From assembly GCA_021732245.1 (NCBI GenBank), contig JAKFVJ010000497.1, forward strand, positions 1-15,706: DNA of 15,706 bases. The letters are read 5' to 3'. Positions 1 to 6,531 of this stretch are shown here, one piece after another; positions within the stretch are counted from its first letter, which is position 1; each line of letters starts with the position of its first letter. This DNA comes from Candidatus Obscuribacterales bacterium (GTDB lineage Bacteria; Cyanobacteriota; Vampirovibrionia; Obscuribacterales; Obscuribacteraceae). The notes under the pieces were generated by a model that saw only the letters and a program-made list of their open reading frames with translations, was not told the DNA's origin and made no database searches. The position numbers and the translations under genes were made by a program.

Positions 1-22
1 CTTAATAAAGAGGGATTTTGTA

Positions 23-445
23 ATGCCCGAACGTATGCGTAAGCCGGCCGAAGAGCCGGAAGCTGGGTTGGATTTGGAGGGTATGGATCAGTTTTTCGAT
101 CAGGGACAGCCTTCCAGAGCATCCCGGATTGTTGATGCCACCGTTGATGGTGTTCACGTCATGGAAGCAGTTTTGGAAAAACTCACCGGTCAATTGACCG
201 ACTTAGTTGGATTGAGCGTTGACCAAAGAGTTGAAACCGCAAAAATTACTAACCAATTGATCGATAATCAACGTCAATTGATCGCCACGCAGCAAATTCT
301 TATTCGTTTGATGGAGAAATCCATTGAACTAACAAGGCACATAACAGCCATCGAAGAAAAGCTGCCGGTTGTCTTCACGTTGCCTAAGCTCGTTGAAGAT
401 TTGCGCGCTAAAGTCGCCCACCTGGAAGGCGTTGAAATCGAATAG
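23..445 (+). CDS. Small coiled-coil hypothetical protein
   Basis: This 140-residue protein belongs to no family I recognise. It begins with an acidic, Pro/Glu-containing segment (about residues 1-35). A long, mostly helical stretch with heptad-like Leu/Ile spacing and many Gln residues follows (about 45-138), consistent with a coiled coil. There is no signal peptide, no membrane segment and only two His, so it is probably a cytoplasmic oligomerising or scaffold protein. The ATG is supported by an AGAGGGA ribosome-binding site at 9-15, seven bases upstream. A likely terminator follows at 492-511, so it need not share a transcript with the membrane-protein gene downstream. No function can be assigned, but the coding call is firm because of the ribosome-binding site and the clean reading frame. 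Confidence 0.72.
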   Translation: MPERMRKPAEEPEAGLDLEGMDQFFDQGQPSRASRIVDATVDGVHVMEAVLEKLTGQLTDLVGLSVDQRVETAKITNQLIDNQRQLIATQQILIRLMEKSIELTRHITAIEEKLPVVFTLPKLVEDLRAKVAHLEGVEIE

Positions 446-491
446 ATTTCGCCAAGCTCTTGAGAAGCAACTATTAAAAAAATGTGGTAAT

Positions 492-511
492 CCCCACTCT
501 GTGCGGGTTTT
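492..511 (+). terminator. Probable intrinsic terminator after the coiled-coil gene
   Basis: A short GC-rich hairpin pairs CCCCAC (492-497) with GTGCGGG (501-507), with one bulged C and a TCT loop. Four T residues (508-511) follow directly, and then AT-rich sequence. The stem is short and the T-run is modest, so termination may be partial. Its place 47 bases past the stop codon fits. Confidence 0.45.
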
Positions 512-515
512 ACTA

Positions 516-549
516 TTTACTTATGAGGTTCCGGTAGTAAAATCTACCG
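516..549 (+). promoter_or_regulatory. Promoter-like site with -10 box inside a palindrome
   Basis: TTTACT (516-521) and TAAAAT (538-543), separated by 16 bases, resemble a sigma-70-type -35/-10 pair. The -10 hexamer is exactly the loop of the inverted repeat CGGTAG/CTACCG (532-537 and 544-549). This arrangement could be an operator over the promoter, or the 5' hairpin of a longer transcript. It lies just upstream of the gene starting at 581. This is inference from sequence only. Confidence 0.3.
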
Positions 550-580
550 AACAGTTGTCAGTTGCCTTCGGGGATTCTGC

Positions 581-1297
581 ATGAGCGATTTTCATGACAT
601 TGGCGATCATTATGATCTCGGCGGTAGCCATCACGACGCCGGAGCTCACCATTTAAGCGGCCATTACGGCGCTCATCAAGGCGGAACCGGGCAAAGTGGT
701 CAAGGGATAATGGGCGTTCTCAACCATTTCCTCGGCAACGATACCCACCAGCATGAGGGTGGCGAAAACCACAGCCACCATAATCATGCGGGGTCAACCA
801 ATCCGGCCCACGTGCAGACAACAGACACTATGGTCGGCTCTAAGTGGGGACAGTTTTTTACAGGCTTGCCTGTTACACCCTCAATGCTCTTTGCAACCCT
901 CTTCGGCGGTATGGTTCTCTGGCTAGGGGTCGTCTATTTCCTCAGCCACAACACCACCGACAAGGTAGTCAAAACCCAAGGCACTCAGGCTGACCAAGTA
1001 CTTTTAGCCGGTATGCGCAATGCCATGCCTGTACCGCAACGTCAGAACTACGCTCAATACTCACCGGCAGGTGCCTCTGCTGTGACCACTGCGCCAGTCC
1101 CAGACAACACGATGATAAGTGCGCTGCCTGGAGCCATCGAAGCCAGACCTTTGAGCCAGGCTCCCGTGATGGCTCAAGCCGCTCCAGTGCCTTACACCAT
1201 CAACCCGACCTACCAGAACTACCAAGAAGTACGCTCTTATAGCGTCCACGTGCAATCGCCTGACGGCACACGCCTCAAGACAATTGTCAATCGGTAG
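581..1297 (+). CDS. Histidine-rich single-pass membrane protein, function unknown
   Basis: The 238-residue protein has three parts. Residues 1-80 are rich in His, Gly and Asp, with 16 His in the first 77 residues and clusters such as HSHHNH. A hydrophobic segment at about 100-122 should span the membrane. Residues 123-238 are polar and rich in Pro, Ala, Gln and Tyr. There is no cleavable signal peptide, so the His-rich part probably stays on one side of the membrane and the C-terminal part on the other. His-rich tails often bind Zn, Ni or Co, but no transporter or chaperone domain is visible, so metal binding is only a possibility. The ATG has GGGGA at 570-574 with a 6-base spacer. A promoter-like site lies upstream and a structured intergenic element begins just after the stop. 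Confidence 0.78.
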   Translation: MSDFHDIGDHYDLGGSHHDAGAHHLSGHYGAHQGGTGQSGQGIMGVLNHFLGNDTHQHEGGENHSHHNHAGSTNPAHVQTTDTMVGSKWGQFFTGLPVTPSMLFATLFGGMVLWLGVVYFLSHNTTDKVVKTQGTQADQVLLAGMRNAMPVPQRQNYAQYSPAGASAVTTAPVPDNTMISALPGAIEARPLSQAPVMAQAAPVPYTINPTYQNYQEVRSYSVHVQSPDGTRLKTIVNR

Positions 1298-1301
1298 TAA
1301 C

Positions 1302-1428
1302 GCTCCGGTCTCACGTCCGTTCGACCTTCGCTAGCCATCCAGCAATAGAGGCTCGCTTCATCCGACGACACATCTAGTGTCGTCTCCTTGCATTGCTCCT
1401 CGCAACGCTTTGCTCAGCTTCTCGTGAC
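1302..1428. repeat. Structured intergenic element, copy A
   Basis: The element starts five bases after the stop codon at 1297 and appears to be a diverged relative of the one at 5614-5702. In the same order and at nearly the same spacing, both have GCTCCGG (here 1302-1308), CCTTCGC leading into GCTAGCC (1330-1336), GCAA, CTC, and then a perfect hairpin. The hairpin here is GACGACAC/GTGTCGTC (1364-1371 and 1377-1384) with loop ATCTA. The hairpin arms differ in sequence between copies while the fold is kept. The right end includes CGCTTTGCTCAG (1406-1417 region), also found in the GTCATTCTGAG repeat at 6386-6397, so the element may be composite. Confidence 0.45.
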
Positions 1429-1534
1429 AAATATTAAGTTATTACATTGATAAAAGAAGTTTCTCTTTTAGGCGTTATCCAATAGTAGGATCGACAAGAA
1501 ATCGGTACCTGCGTGCATTTACAATTGCGGGTAA

Positions 1535-1569
1535 ACACTTGAAAAGCCAGACATGAGGGCTGCAAGTGT
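1535..1569 (+). promoter_or_regulatory. Palindrome upstream of the NADP+ reductase gene
   Basis: ACACTTG (1535-1541) pairs with CAAGTGT (1563-1569), and inside it AGCC (1545-1548) pairs with GGCT (1558-1561). An AT-rich -10-like sequence, TATTAAAAT (1569-1577), touches the right arm, with no good -35 box at the usual distance. That would suit a regulator-dependent promoter. A leader hairpin is the alternative. Confidence 0.3.
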
Positions 1570-1611
1570 ATTAAAATAGCCGATTGAGTAATCTAGCCCC
1601 TAGGGAGTCTC

Positions 1612-2619
1612 GTGGTTCAGCAAATGGATGTTTACGACGTAACGATTATTGGTGGCGGACCGACAGGTCTATTCGCTACATTTTATGCAGGACTCAGAGG
1701 TCTGAAGACCAAAACCATTGATGTCCTTTCCGAATTAGGCGGACAGCTTACTGCTCTGTATCCAGAGAAGTACGTTTACGACGTAGCTGGACACCCGAAG
1801 ATTTTGGCCAAGGACCTAGCTAAGAACCTTGCCGTTCAAGCAGGACTCTTCAAGCCATCAATAGCATTAGGCGAGAAGGTTATTGGTTTTGAACGCATTG
1901 ACGGCAATATTCTCAAGCTAAAAACAGACAACGGACAGGAACACTTCACCAAGACAGTTTTGCTTGCTCTGGGTGCAGGAGCTTGCGTACCGAAGAAGCT
2001 GGATATCGATTACGACCACAGCTTGGAAGGCAGCGCGGTTTATTACGCCGTTAAGAACAAAGAAAAATTCCGTGGCAAAAATGTTTTGATTATCGGTGGT
2101 GGAGACTCTGCCGTTGATTGGGCAAACGAATTTTCTCAATTGGCAAACAAGGTGACTTTGATTCACAGACGTGATCAATTCCGCGCCGTGCAAACATCAG
2201 TAGAAGAAATGTACCGCAACAAAGTGGAAGTAAGAACTTTCCATGAAATGAAGCAAATAGTTTGCAATGGCAAACAGACTCTCGAAAAAGCCGTGTTGTT
2301 CGACAATCGCACAGGCAAAGAAGAGACAATTGATTGCGATGCCATCATCGTTAACATCGGTTTCGTTATCAACCTGGACTTCCTGAAGAGCTGGGGCATG
2401 ATCATGGAAGGCAACGCCATCATCGTCAACGAGAAGATGGAAACAAACATTGCCGGCGTCTACGCTGCTGGTGATATTTGTGCGCACACAGCCAAGTTGA
2501 AACTAATTGCCACAGGCGCTGCTGAAGCTGCCACCGGCATCAACTTCGCTTGCACATACATCAACCCGACAGCCAAAGCCTTCCCCGGACACAGCTCCAA
2601 TCTCAACTTGAGCATCTAG
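1612..2619 (+). CDS. Ferredoxin/flavodoxin-NADP+ reductase, thioredoxin-reductase-like type
   Basis: This FAD- and NADP(H)-binding flavoenzyme of 335 residues should move electrons between NADPH and ferredoxin or flavodoxin in the cytoplasm. Visible motifs are the FAD dinucleotide fold GGGPTG (14-19), the second dinucleotide fold GGGDSA (162-167), HRR at 185-187 typical of NADPH preference, and AAGD (285-288) near the C-terminal FAD site. The thioredoxin-reductase CxxC pair between the folds is absent. This absence and the length match the YumC-type bacterial ferredoxin-NADP+ reductases rather than TrxB. The start is GTG with AGGGAG at 1602-1607. An in-frame ATG at 1624 is a less well-spaced alternative. 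It is transcribed towards the amidohydrolase, with a palindromic repeat between them. Confidence 0.9.
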   Translation: MVQQMDVYDVTIIGGGPTGLFATFYAGLRGLKTKTIDVLSELGGQLTALYPEKYVYDVAGHPKILAKDLAKNLAVQAGLFKPSIALGEKVIGFERIDGNILKLKTDNGQEHFTKTVLLALGAGACVPKKLDIDYDHSLEGSAVYYAVKNKEKFRGKNVLIIGGGDSAVDWANEFSQLANKVTLIHRRDQFRAVQTSVEEMYRNKVEVRTFHEMKQIVCNGKQTLEKAVLFDNRTGKEETIDCDAIIVNIGFVINLDFLKSWGMIMEGNAIIVNEKMETNIAGVYAAGDICAHTAKLKLIATGAAEAATGINFACTYINPTAKAFPGHSSNLNLSI

Positions 2620-2629
2620 ATCGTGTAGC

Positions 2630-2704
2630 GTCATCCTGAGGAGCAATGCGACGAAGGATCTCACGACTTAAATTGCGAGACTCTTCGCTACGCTCAGAGT
2701 GACA
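2630..2704. repeat. GTCATTCTGAG-type palindromic intergenic repeat, copy 1
   Basis: Two arms of an imperfect inverted repeat begin GTCATCCTGAG (2630-2640) and end CTCAGAGTGAC (2693-2703), separated by an AT-rich centre. Transcripts from either strand would form a long hairpin. It lies between two convergent genes, where it could act as a two-way terminator or RNA-end stabiliser, and its right end forms the 3' end of the minus-strand gene. A related copy is at 6327-6403. Confidence 0.8.
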
Positions 2705-3692
2705 ATACCGGGTTCACTGAATCTTTGCCAAGTTTCTTCGCTGGTAGATTCAAAAGTCGTGCGGCGTTTGCGGAGGCGACTGCGGCTAACTCGTAGGGAG
2801 TTAGTGCTTGTTCAACTTGTCTGAGCGCAAGTCCTTGTTTAAACAGGGGAAAGTCAGAGCCGAATATCACTCGATGTGAACCAAGTGTGTCGACTGCTCG
2901 CCGTATGATGCTAGACGGCTGCCAGGACGTCTCTACATAGACTTTGGGATACTTGCGCGCCAACTTAAGCATGGTCCGCCAAGACTCCCAGCCGATATGA
3001 GCCAGCACGAAATTGATATCAGGAAATTCTGCTAGAAGAGGTTCGACTGCTCTGGCGTCATTGCAGCCGTTTAGACCCGTAAGTGCACCTGTAGGAATGT
3101 GACCGGTATGAATGAACACAGGCAAGTTATGTGCTGAAGCAACTTTAAGGACATCTCTAGTCTTGTCCAGAAGTTCGCCGCAGTTATAACCACCAACCAG
3201 CGGATGCAACTTAAGTCCACGCACTGCGCCTGTATCGACAAGTTGCCGGAAGTATCCTGCGGGATCTTCCTGATTGCGATGCACAGAAGCGAAAATGGAA
3301 AATCTATCTTTGTGATCGGCGATTAGACTGATCAAGTTTTCCGTTACAGTCAAAGGCTCCAGTGAAGAAATAATTGCGTGATCAATTCCTTGCGCATCCA
3401 TGCTCTTGAGCAGGTAGTTGAAGTCGTGTGATTTGAAAATGCGAATCGCTTCGACGAGTCCTAAATGTCCGCAAAAACTGTAGACAGATCTAGCGAGCTC
3501 ATGGCGAAATTTGAAAGAGACATGTCGCATGAAGTCACTGAAATGCGGATCACTTAAGTGCAAGAGTCGTTCTACCAATGGGCCGTGTTGTTTGATGAAA
3601 GCATGCTGGCAGTCCTCGGCAAAATAGGACTCGAAGTCGGCTTGGCTGACTATGTGTGTGTGAAAATCAACTATGTAGAGACCATTACGCAT
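2694..3692 (-). CDS. Amidohydrolase-2 family metal-dependent hydrolase
   Basis: This 332-residue TIM-barrel hydrolase is of the amidohydrolase_2 (ACMSD/aminobenzoate decarboxylase-like) family. The expected metal and catalytic residues are present in order: DFHTH with His11 and His13, the KLHP strand (Lys161, His163), FIHTG (His195), LAHIGW (His232) and GSDFP (Asp280). Members hydrolyse C-N bonds or decarboxylate aromatic acids. The substrate here cannot be read from sequence. There is no signal peptide, so it is cytoplasmic. The ATG follows a weak GGA-type ribosome-binding site. The last residues, VLSL and stop, are encoded inside the palindromic repeat at 2630-2704, so the C-terminus has probably been altered by the repeat. 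It is divergent from the ribonucleotide reductase gene and appears to be a single-gene unit. Confidence 0.87.
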   Translation of the reverse strand: MRNGLYIVDFHTHIVSQADFESYFAEDCQHAFIKQHGPLVERLLHLSDPHFSDFMRHVSFKFRHELARSVYSFCGHLGLVEAIRIFKSHDFNYLLKSMDAQGIDHAIISSLEPLTVTENLISLIADHKDRFSIFASVHRNQEDPAGYFRQLVDTGAVRGLKLHPLVGGYNCGELLDKTRDVLKVASAHNLPVFIHTGHIPTGALTGLNGCNDARAVEPLLAEFPDINFVLAHIGWESWRTMLKLARKYPKVYVETSWQPSSIIRRAVDTLGSHRVIFGSDFPLFKQGLALRQVEQALTPYELAAVASANAARLLNLPAKKLGKDSVNPVLSL

Positions 3693-3779
3693 TGCTTATT
3701 CCATTGAGTCCCTTATAACCATCCTAGCCTAATAATGCCCAGGATTTTGCTATGCTGAGATATAAACGAAGGGTTTTTA
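3693..3779. promoter_or_regulatory. Divergent intergenic region, amidohydrolase and ribonucleotide reductase
   Basis: These 87 bases must hold promoters for both flanking genes. TATGCT (3751-3756) and TATAAA (3761-3766) are AT-rich -10-like candidates towards the reductase gene, but no matching -35 box is clear. I see no NrdR-box pair, and the region is too short for a cobalamin riboswitch. GAAGGG (3768-3773) is the ribosome-binding site for the rightward gene. Confidence 0.35.
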
Positions 3780-5606
3780 ATGATGGATGACCACCGCACA
3801 TCTACAAAAGAACTGTCCAAGAACGCTCTCAGGGTCTTGGAGAAGCGTTATTTGCTGACTGATGAAGCAGGTAAAGTTGTGGAGACTGCCGACGGGCTCT
3901 TCCGCCGTGTGGCCAAGGCGCTGGCCTCGATAGAAGCCCGTTTCGGCATGGACGCAGTGGAAATTGCCGACCTGGAAGAGGAGTTTTTCCGGGTTATGAA
4001 CGAACATAAATTTCTGCCGAATTCGCCGACTTTGATGAATGCTGGTAAAAAGTGCGGACAATTATCAGCCTGTTTTGTGCTACCCGTGCCGGACTCATTG
4101 GAAGGCATTTTCGACACCTGTAAAAACGCTGCCCTCATTCATAAAACGGGCGGTGGCACCGGCTTTTCCTTTAGTCGTCTTCGTCCCCTAAATGATCCCG
4201 TTTCAAGTTCTGTTGGCGTGGCTTCCGGACCAGTCAGTTTTATGACTGTGTACGATGCCGCTACCGAAGCCATTCGTCAGGGTGGTACCAGACGTGGTGC
4301 CAATATGGGTATTTTGCGGATTGATCATCCAGACATTGAGCAATTCATTACTTGCAAGAGAGAGACGAGCAAACTAAACAATTTCAATATTTCAGTCGCT
4401 GTCACCGATGAGTTTATGCAGGCGGTTAGCAATGATGCTGATTTTGATTTAGTGCACCCCGGCACTGGCGAAGTTGTACGAACAGTTAAGGCAAAACACT
4501 TGTTCGATCTTATAGTGGAAAACGCTCACGCTACAGGTGAGCCGGGAATTGTTTTCATTGATCGCATAAACGCGCTGGATCCGCTGTTTCAAGCACTCGA
4601 CGAAAACGGGCAAGTGCTTCCTGGCACGGAAGATATTGAAGCAACAAATCCCTGTGGTGAACAGCCGCTAGGACCAGGCGATGCCTGCAATTTAGGCTCT
4701 ATTAATGTCAGCGAATTTGTCGATGAAAGTGGCAACGATTTCAATTGGACGGCGCTTGGCCACATGGTGCAAATAGCCGTTCGCTTTCTTGACGATGTGA
4801 TTGAAGCAAATCATTATCCAATGGCGTTCATTGAAAAGGCGGCAAAAGGCAATCGCCGCATCGGAGTCGGTGTGATGGGATTAGCTGAAGCGCTAATTAA
4901 AATGAACATCGTCTACGACTCAGAAGCGGCCATTCGCAAGGCTGAGGAGTTGATGTCTTTCATCCAACGTCACGCTCATGAAGCTTCCGGCAGGCTAGCT
5001 GTCGAACGCGGAAATTTCCCTAACTGGACACACAGCAAATGGCATAAGATGAATGTACCAATGCGTAATGCGACAGTCACGGCAATTGCGCCGACTGGTA
5101 CCATTTCCATAATCGCCGGAACATCATCCGGTATTGAACCCTTATTTGCTGTCTGTTTTATTCGTCGTGTTCTCGGCGGAGAAGAACTTATCGAAGTGAA
5201 TGAATTGTTTGAATCAGTTGCGCGTAAACGTGGCTTTTACAGCGAAGATCTGATGCGTCAAATTGCCGCAACCGGCACAGTGGAAAATGTGCAAGGCATT
5301 CCTGACGATGTGAAACGACTCTTTGTTTGCTCTCACGATATTGATTATTCCTGGCATTTAAAAATGCAGGCTGCCTTCCAGAAATACACTGATAGTGGGG
5401 TTTCAAAGACAATAAACTTCGCTCATCATGCAACAAATGATAATGTGCGTGAGGCATATCTAAAGTCCTGGGATCTTGGTTTGAAAGGGATTACCGTATA
5501 CCGCGACCAGAGCCGCCCGGCGCAGGTTTTGAACCTTGGACTAGGTTCGAGCCTTCCCCATGGAAACAAGCGTTTTTGCGCCCCTGGCGAAGAATGCGAT
5601 GTATAA
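3780..5606 (+). CDS. nrdJ: Adenosylcobalamin-dependent (class II) ribonucleoside-diphosphate reductase
   Basis: The enzyme reduces ribonucleotides to deoxyribonucleotides using a thiyl radical generated with adenosylcobalamin. The 608-residue barrel carries NSPTLMNAG near residue 80, Cys98 in GQLSACF, the catalytic NPCGE motif with Cys292 and Glu294, Cys303 exactly 11 residues later, and APTGTIS (437-443). Cys98/Cys303 should be the reducible pair and Cys292 the radical site, as in the Thermotoga NrdJ family. There is no N-terminal ATP cone, and the C-terminus is short. It ends with only two late Cys (600 and 606), without the usual longer Cys-rich tail. Two adjacent ATGs (3780, 3783) are possible, both behind GAAGGG at 3768-3773. 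No class I small subunit or glycyl-radical activase is nearby. dCTP deaminase follows, making a deoxynucleotide cluster. Confidence 0.93.
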   Translation: MMDDHRTSTKELSKNALRVLEKRYLLTDEAGKVVETADGLFRRVAKALASIEARFGMDAVEIADLEEEFFRVMNEHKFLPNSPTLMNAGKKCGQLSACFVLPVPDSLEGIFDTCKNAALIHKTGGGTGFSFSRLRPLNDPVSSSVGVASGPVSFMTVYDAATEAIRQGGTRRGANMGILRIDHPDIEQFITCKRETSKLNNFNISVAVTDEFMQAVSNDADFDLVHPGTGEVVRTVKAKHLFDLIVENAHATGEPGIVFIDRINALDPLFQALDENGQVLPGTEDIEATNPCGEQPLGPGDACNLGSINVSEFVDESGNDFNWTALGHMVQIAVRFLDDVIEANHYPMAFIEKAAKGNRRIGVGVMGLAEALIKMNIVYDSEAAIRKAEELMSFIQRHAHEASGRLAVERGNFPNWTHSKWHKMNVPMRNATVTAIAPTGTISIIAGTSSGIEPLFAVCFIRRVLGGEELIEVNELFESVARKRGFYSEDLMRQIAATGTVENVQGIPDDVKRLFVCSHDIDYSWHLKMQAAFQKYTDSGVSKTINFAHHATNDNVREAYLKSWDLGLKGITVYRDQSRPAQVLNLGLGSSLPHGNKRFCAPGEECDV

Positions 5607-5613
5607 TATCTAT

Positions 5614-5702
5614 GCTCCGGCACTGCCGAGCCGGCGCCTTCGCCGCTAGCCGGCAACCGACGCTCCACAGCGGATTGCTCTATCGCAATCCTTTGTTCCG
5701 CT
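5614..5702. repeat. Structured intergenic element, copy B
   Basis: It begins eight bases after the reductase stop codon. It shares GCTCCGG (5614-5620), CCTTCGC then GCTAGCC (5645-5651), GCAA, CTC and a terminal perfect hairpin with the element at 1302-1428. The hairpin here is GGATTGC/GCAATCC (5672-5678 and 5685-5691) with loop TCTATC. A competing longer-range pairing joins AGCGGA (5669-5674) to TCCGCT (5697-5702). GCCGGC also occurs twice at the left. It separates the reductase and dcd genes and could act as a partial terminator or leader structure. Confidence 0.45.
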
Positions 5703-5731
5703 AGTACTGGTTTCATCATGGGGAGTACAAC

Positions 5732-6295
5732 ATGTCTATACTTGTTGATTTTGAGATAAGACGAGAAGTTGCTGAAGGACGTCTCGTGATTGAGCCTTAC
5801 GAAGACAATCTTGTCCAGCCGAACTCCTATGACGTTCGCTTAGCCGATCGTTTTTCTTTCTATGACGAATCAGAAACAGTAATCGATCCTTTCGATTCGA
5901 AAACTGTCAGCGAAGGTCTTGTTCATGTTGCCCAAGAAAGTATTGTTTTGAAACCACAAGGCTTTGTGCTTGGAGCAACACTCGAGCGCTTCACTTTGCC
6001 GCGTGATGTAGTCGGACAAATTACAGGCAAATCCAGTCTTGCCCGTCTTGGTGTTATGGTGCACGTAACAGCTGGATTTATCGACGCCGGCTTTAGTCAT
6101 CCGCCGGCAACTATTACTTTGGAAATAGTCAACGTAGGCAATAGACCGGTGCGTTTGCATGCCGGCATGCCTATCGGTCAAATGGTCTTTACCCGTACGG
6201 CTCCTTGTAAGGTCGCCTACAACGAAAAGCCGGGTGCCAAGTACAACGGTCAATCAGTGGCTGCCCATAGCCTCTATTTCTTGAATAAGAAGTAA
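5732..6295 (+). CDS. dcd: dCTP deaminase
   Basis: The enzyme deaminates dCTP to dUTP in the cytoplasm, feeding dUMP and dTTP synthesis. Length (187 residues) is normal for the trimeric family. Motifs are QPNSYDVRL (29-37), KSSLARLG (100-107, with Ser101 and Arg105 in the places of substrate-binding residues), the strand TLE with Glu131 as the likely catalytic base, and GQMVF (149-153). The loop before Glu131 (HPPAT) is about three residues longer than in the E. coli enzyme. Whether it also hydrolyses dUTP, as bifunctional archaeal-type members do, cannot be told. The start ATG has GGGGAG at 5720-5725, six bases away. It follows the class II ribonucleotide reductase, probably co-expressed, with a hairpin element in the 125-base gap. 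Confidence 0.93.
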   Translation: MSILVDFEIRREVAEGRLVIEPYEDNLVQPNSYDVRLADRFSFYDESETVIDPFDSKTVSEGLVHVAQESIVLKPQGFVLGATLERFTLPRDVVGQITGKSSLARLGVMVHVTAGFIDAGFSHPPATITLEIVNVGNRPVRLHAGMPIGQMVFTRTAPCKVAYNEKPGAKYNGQSVAAHSLYFLNKK

Positions 6296-6326
6296 GCGCG
6301 CCTTCGTCATTCTGACCTCTTCTTTT

Positions 6327-6403
6327 GTCATTCTGAGGGAACGAAGTGACCGAAGAATCTCACTGGTTAAAGACGTGAGATCCTTCGCTTTGCTCAGGAT
6401 GAC
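6327..6403. repeat. GTCATTCTGAG-type palindromic intergenic repeat, copy 2
   Basis: The left arm starts GTCATTCTGAG (6327-6337) and the right arm ends CTCAGGATGAC (6393-6403). The central arms AGAATCTCAC and GTGAGATCCT pair around a short AT-rich loop. The left arm has an extra run of about eight bases compared with the right. A solo fragment of the left end, GTCATTCTGA, lies just upstream at 6306-6315, suggesting repeated insertion or partial deletion at this spot. Confidence 0.8.
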
Positions 6404-6431
6404 GAAACCTCTGAATTAATCTGATCCATGG

Positions 6432-6458
6432 GAATTCTCCCCCTTAATGGGGGAATTC
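6432..6458. other. Stem-loop with GC core in the leader of the 982-residue gene
   Basis: GAATT (6432-6436) pairs with AATTC (6454-6458) and CCCCC (6439-6443) with GGGGG (6449-6453), with a CT bulge and a TTAAT loop. No T-run follows, so it is not a normal terminator. It may be a leader structure or a protein-binding palindrome upstream of the gene at 6532. Confidence 0.35.
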
Positions 6459-6531
6459 ACGAATTTACCGGGCGTCCGCACACCTTTAATATTGCCTAAC
6501 ACCAGTAAACCGTGTTCCAAGAGGTCAGGAA

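Larger units (their letters stand above)
1298..1611. other. Gene-free stretch with several structured elements
   Basis: I see no convincing gene in these 314 bases. From left to right they hold a structured intergenic element (1302-1428), an AT-rich stem-loop pairing TAAAAGA (1451-1457) with TCTTTTA (1464-1470) around AGTTTC, and the palindrome upstream of the reductase gene (1535-1569). The rest is AT-rich and probably contains the promoter of the gene at 1612. Confidence 0.6.

Noticed and set aside
369..584. Plus-strand open frame of 71 codons after the coiled-coil gene
   Set aside because: It overlaps the first gene in another frame and crosses the likely terminator and promoter. The start lacks a ribosome-binding site.
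1302..1428. Possible tRNA or CRISPR repeat in the structured intergenic region
   Set aside because: There is no cloverleaf, no TTC-type T-loop and no CCA-proximal acceptor stem. The hairpin occurs once here, with no regularly spaced repeats.
3693..3779. Cobalamin riboswitch or NrdR boxes before the class II ribonucleotide reductase
   Set aside because: Both would be expected in such a place, but the 87 bases are too short for a cobalamin riboswitch and I see no pair of NrdR-like boxes.
5426..5719. Minus-strand open frame of 97 codons across the reductase end and the intergenic element
   Set aside because: It is antisense to conserved reductase codons and the structured element. The product has no recognisable features.
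5870..6253. Minus-strand open frame of 127 codons opposite dcd
   Set aside because: It is fully covered by the clear dCTP deaminase gene and has no independent support.
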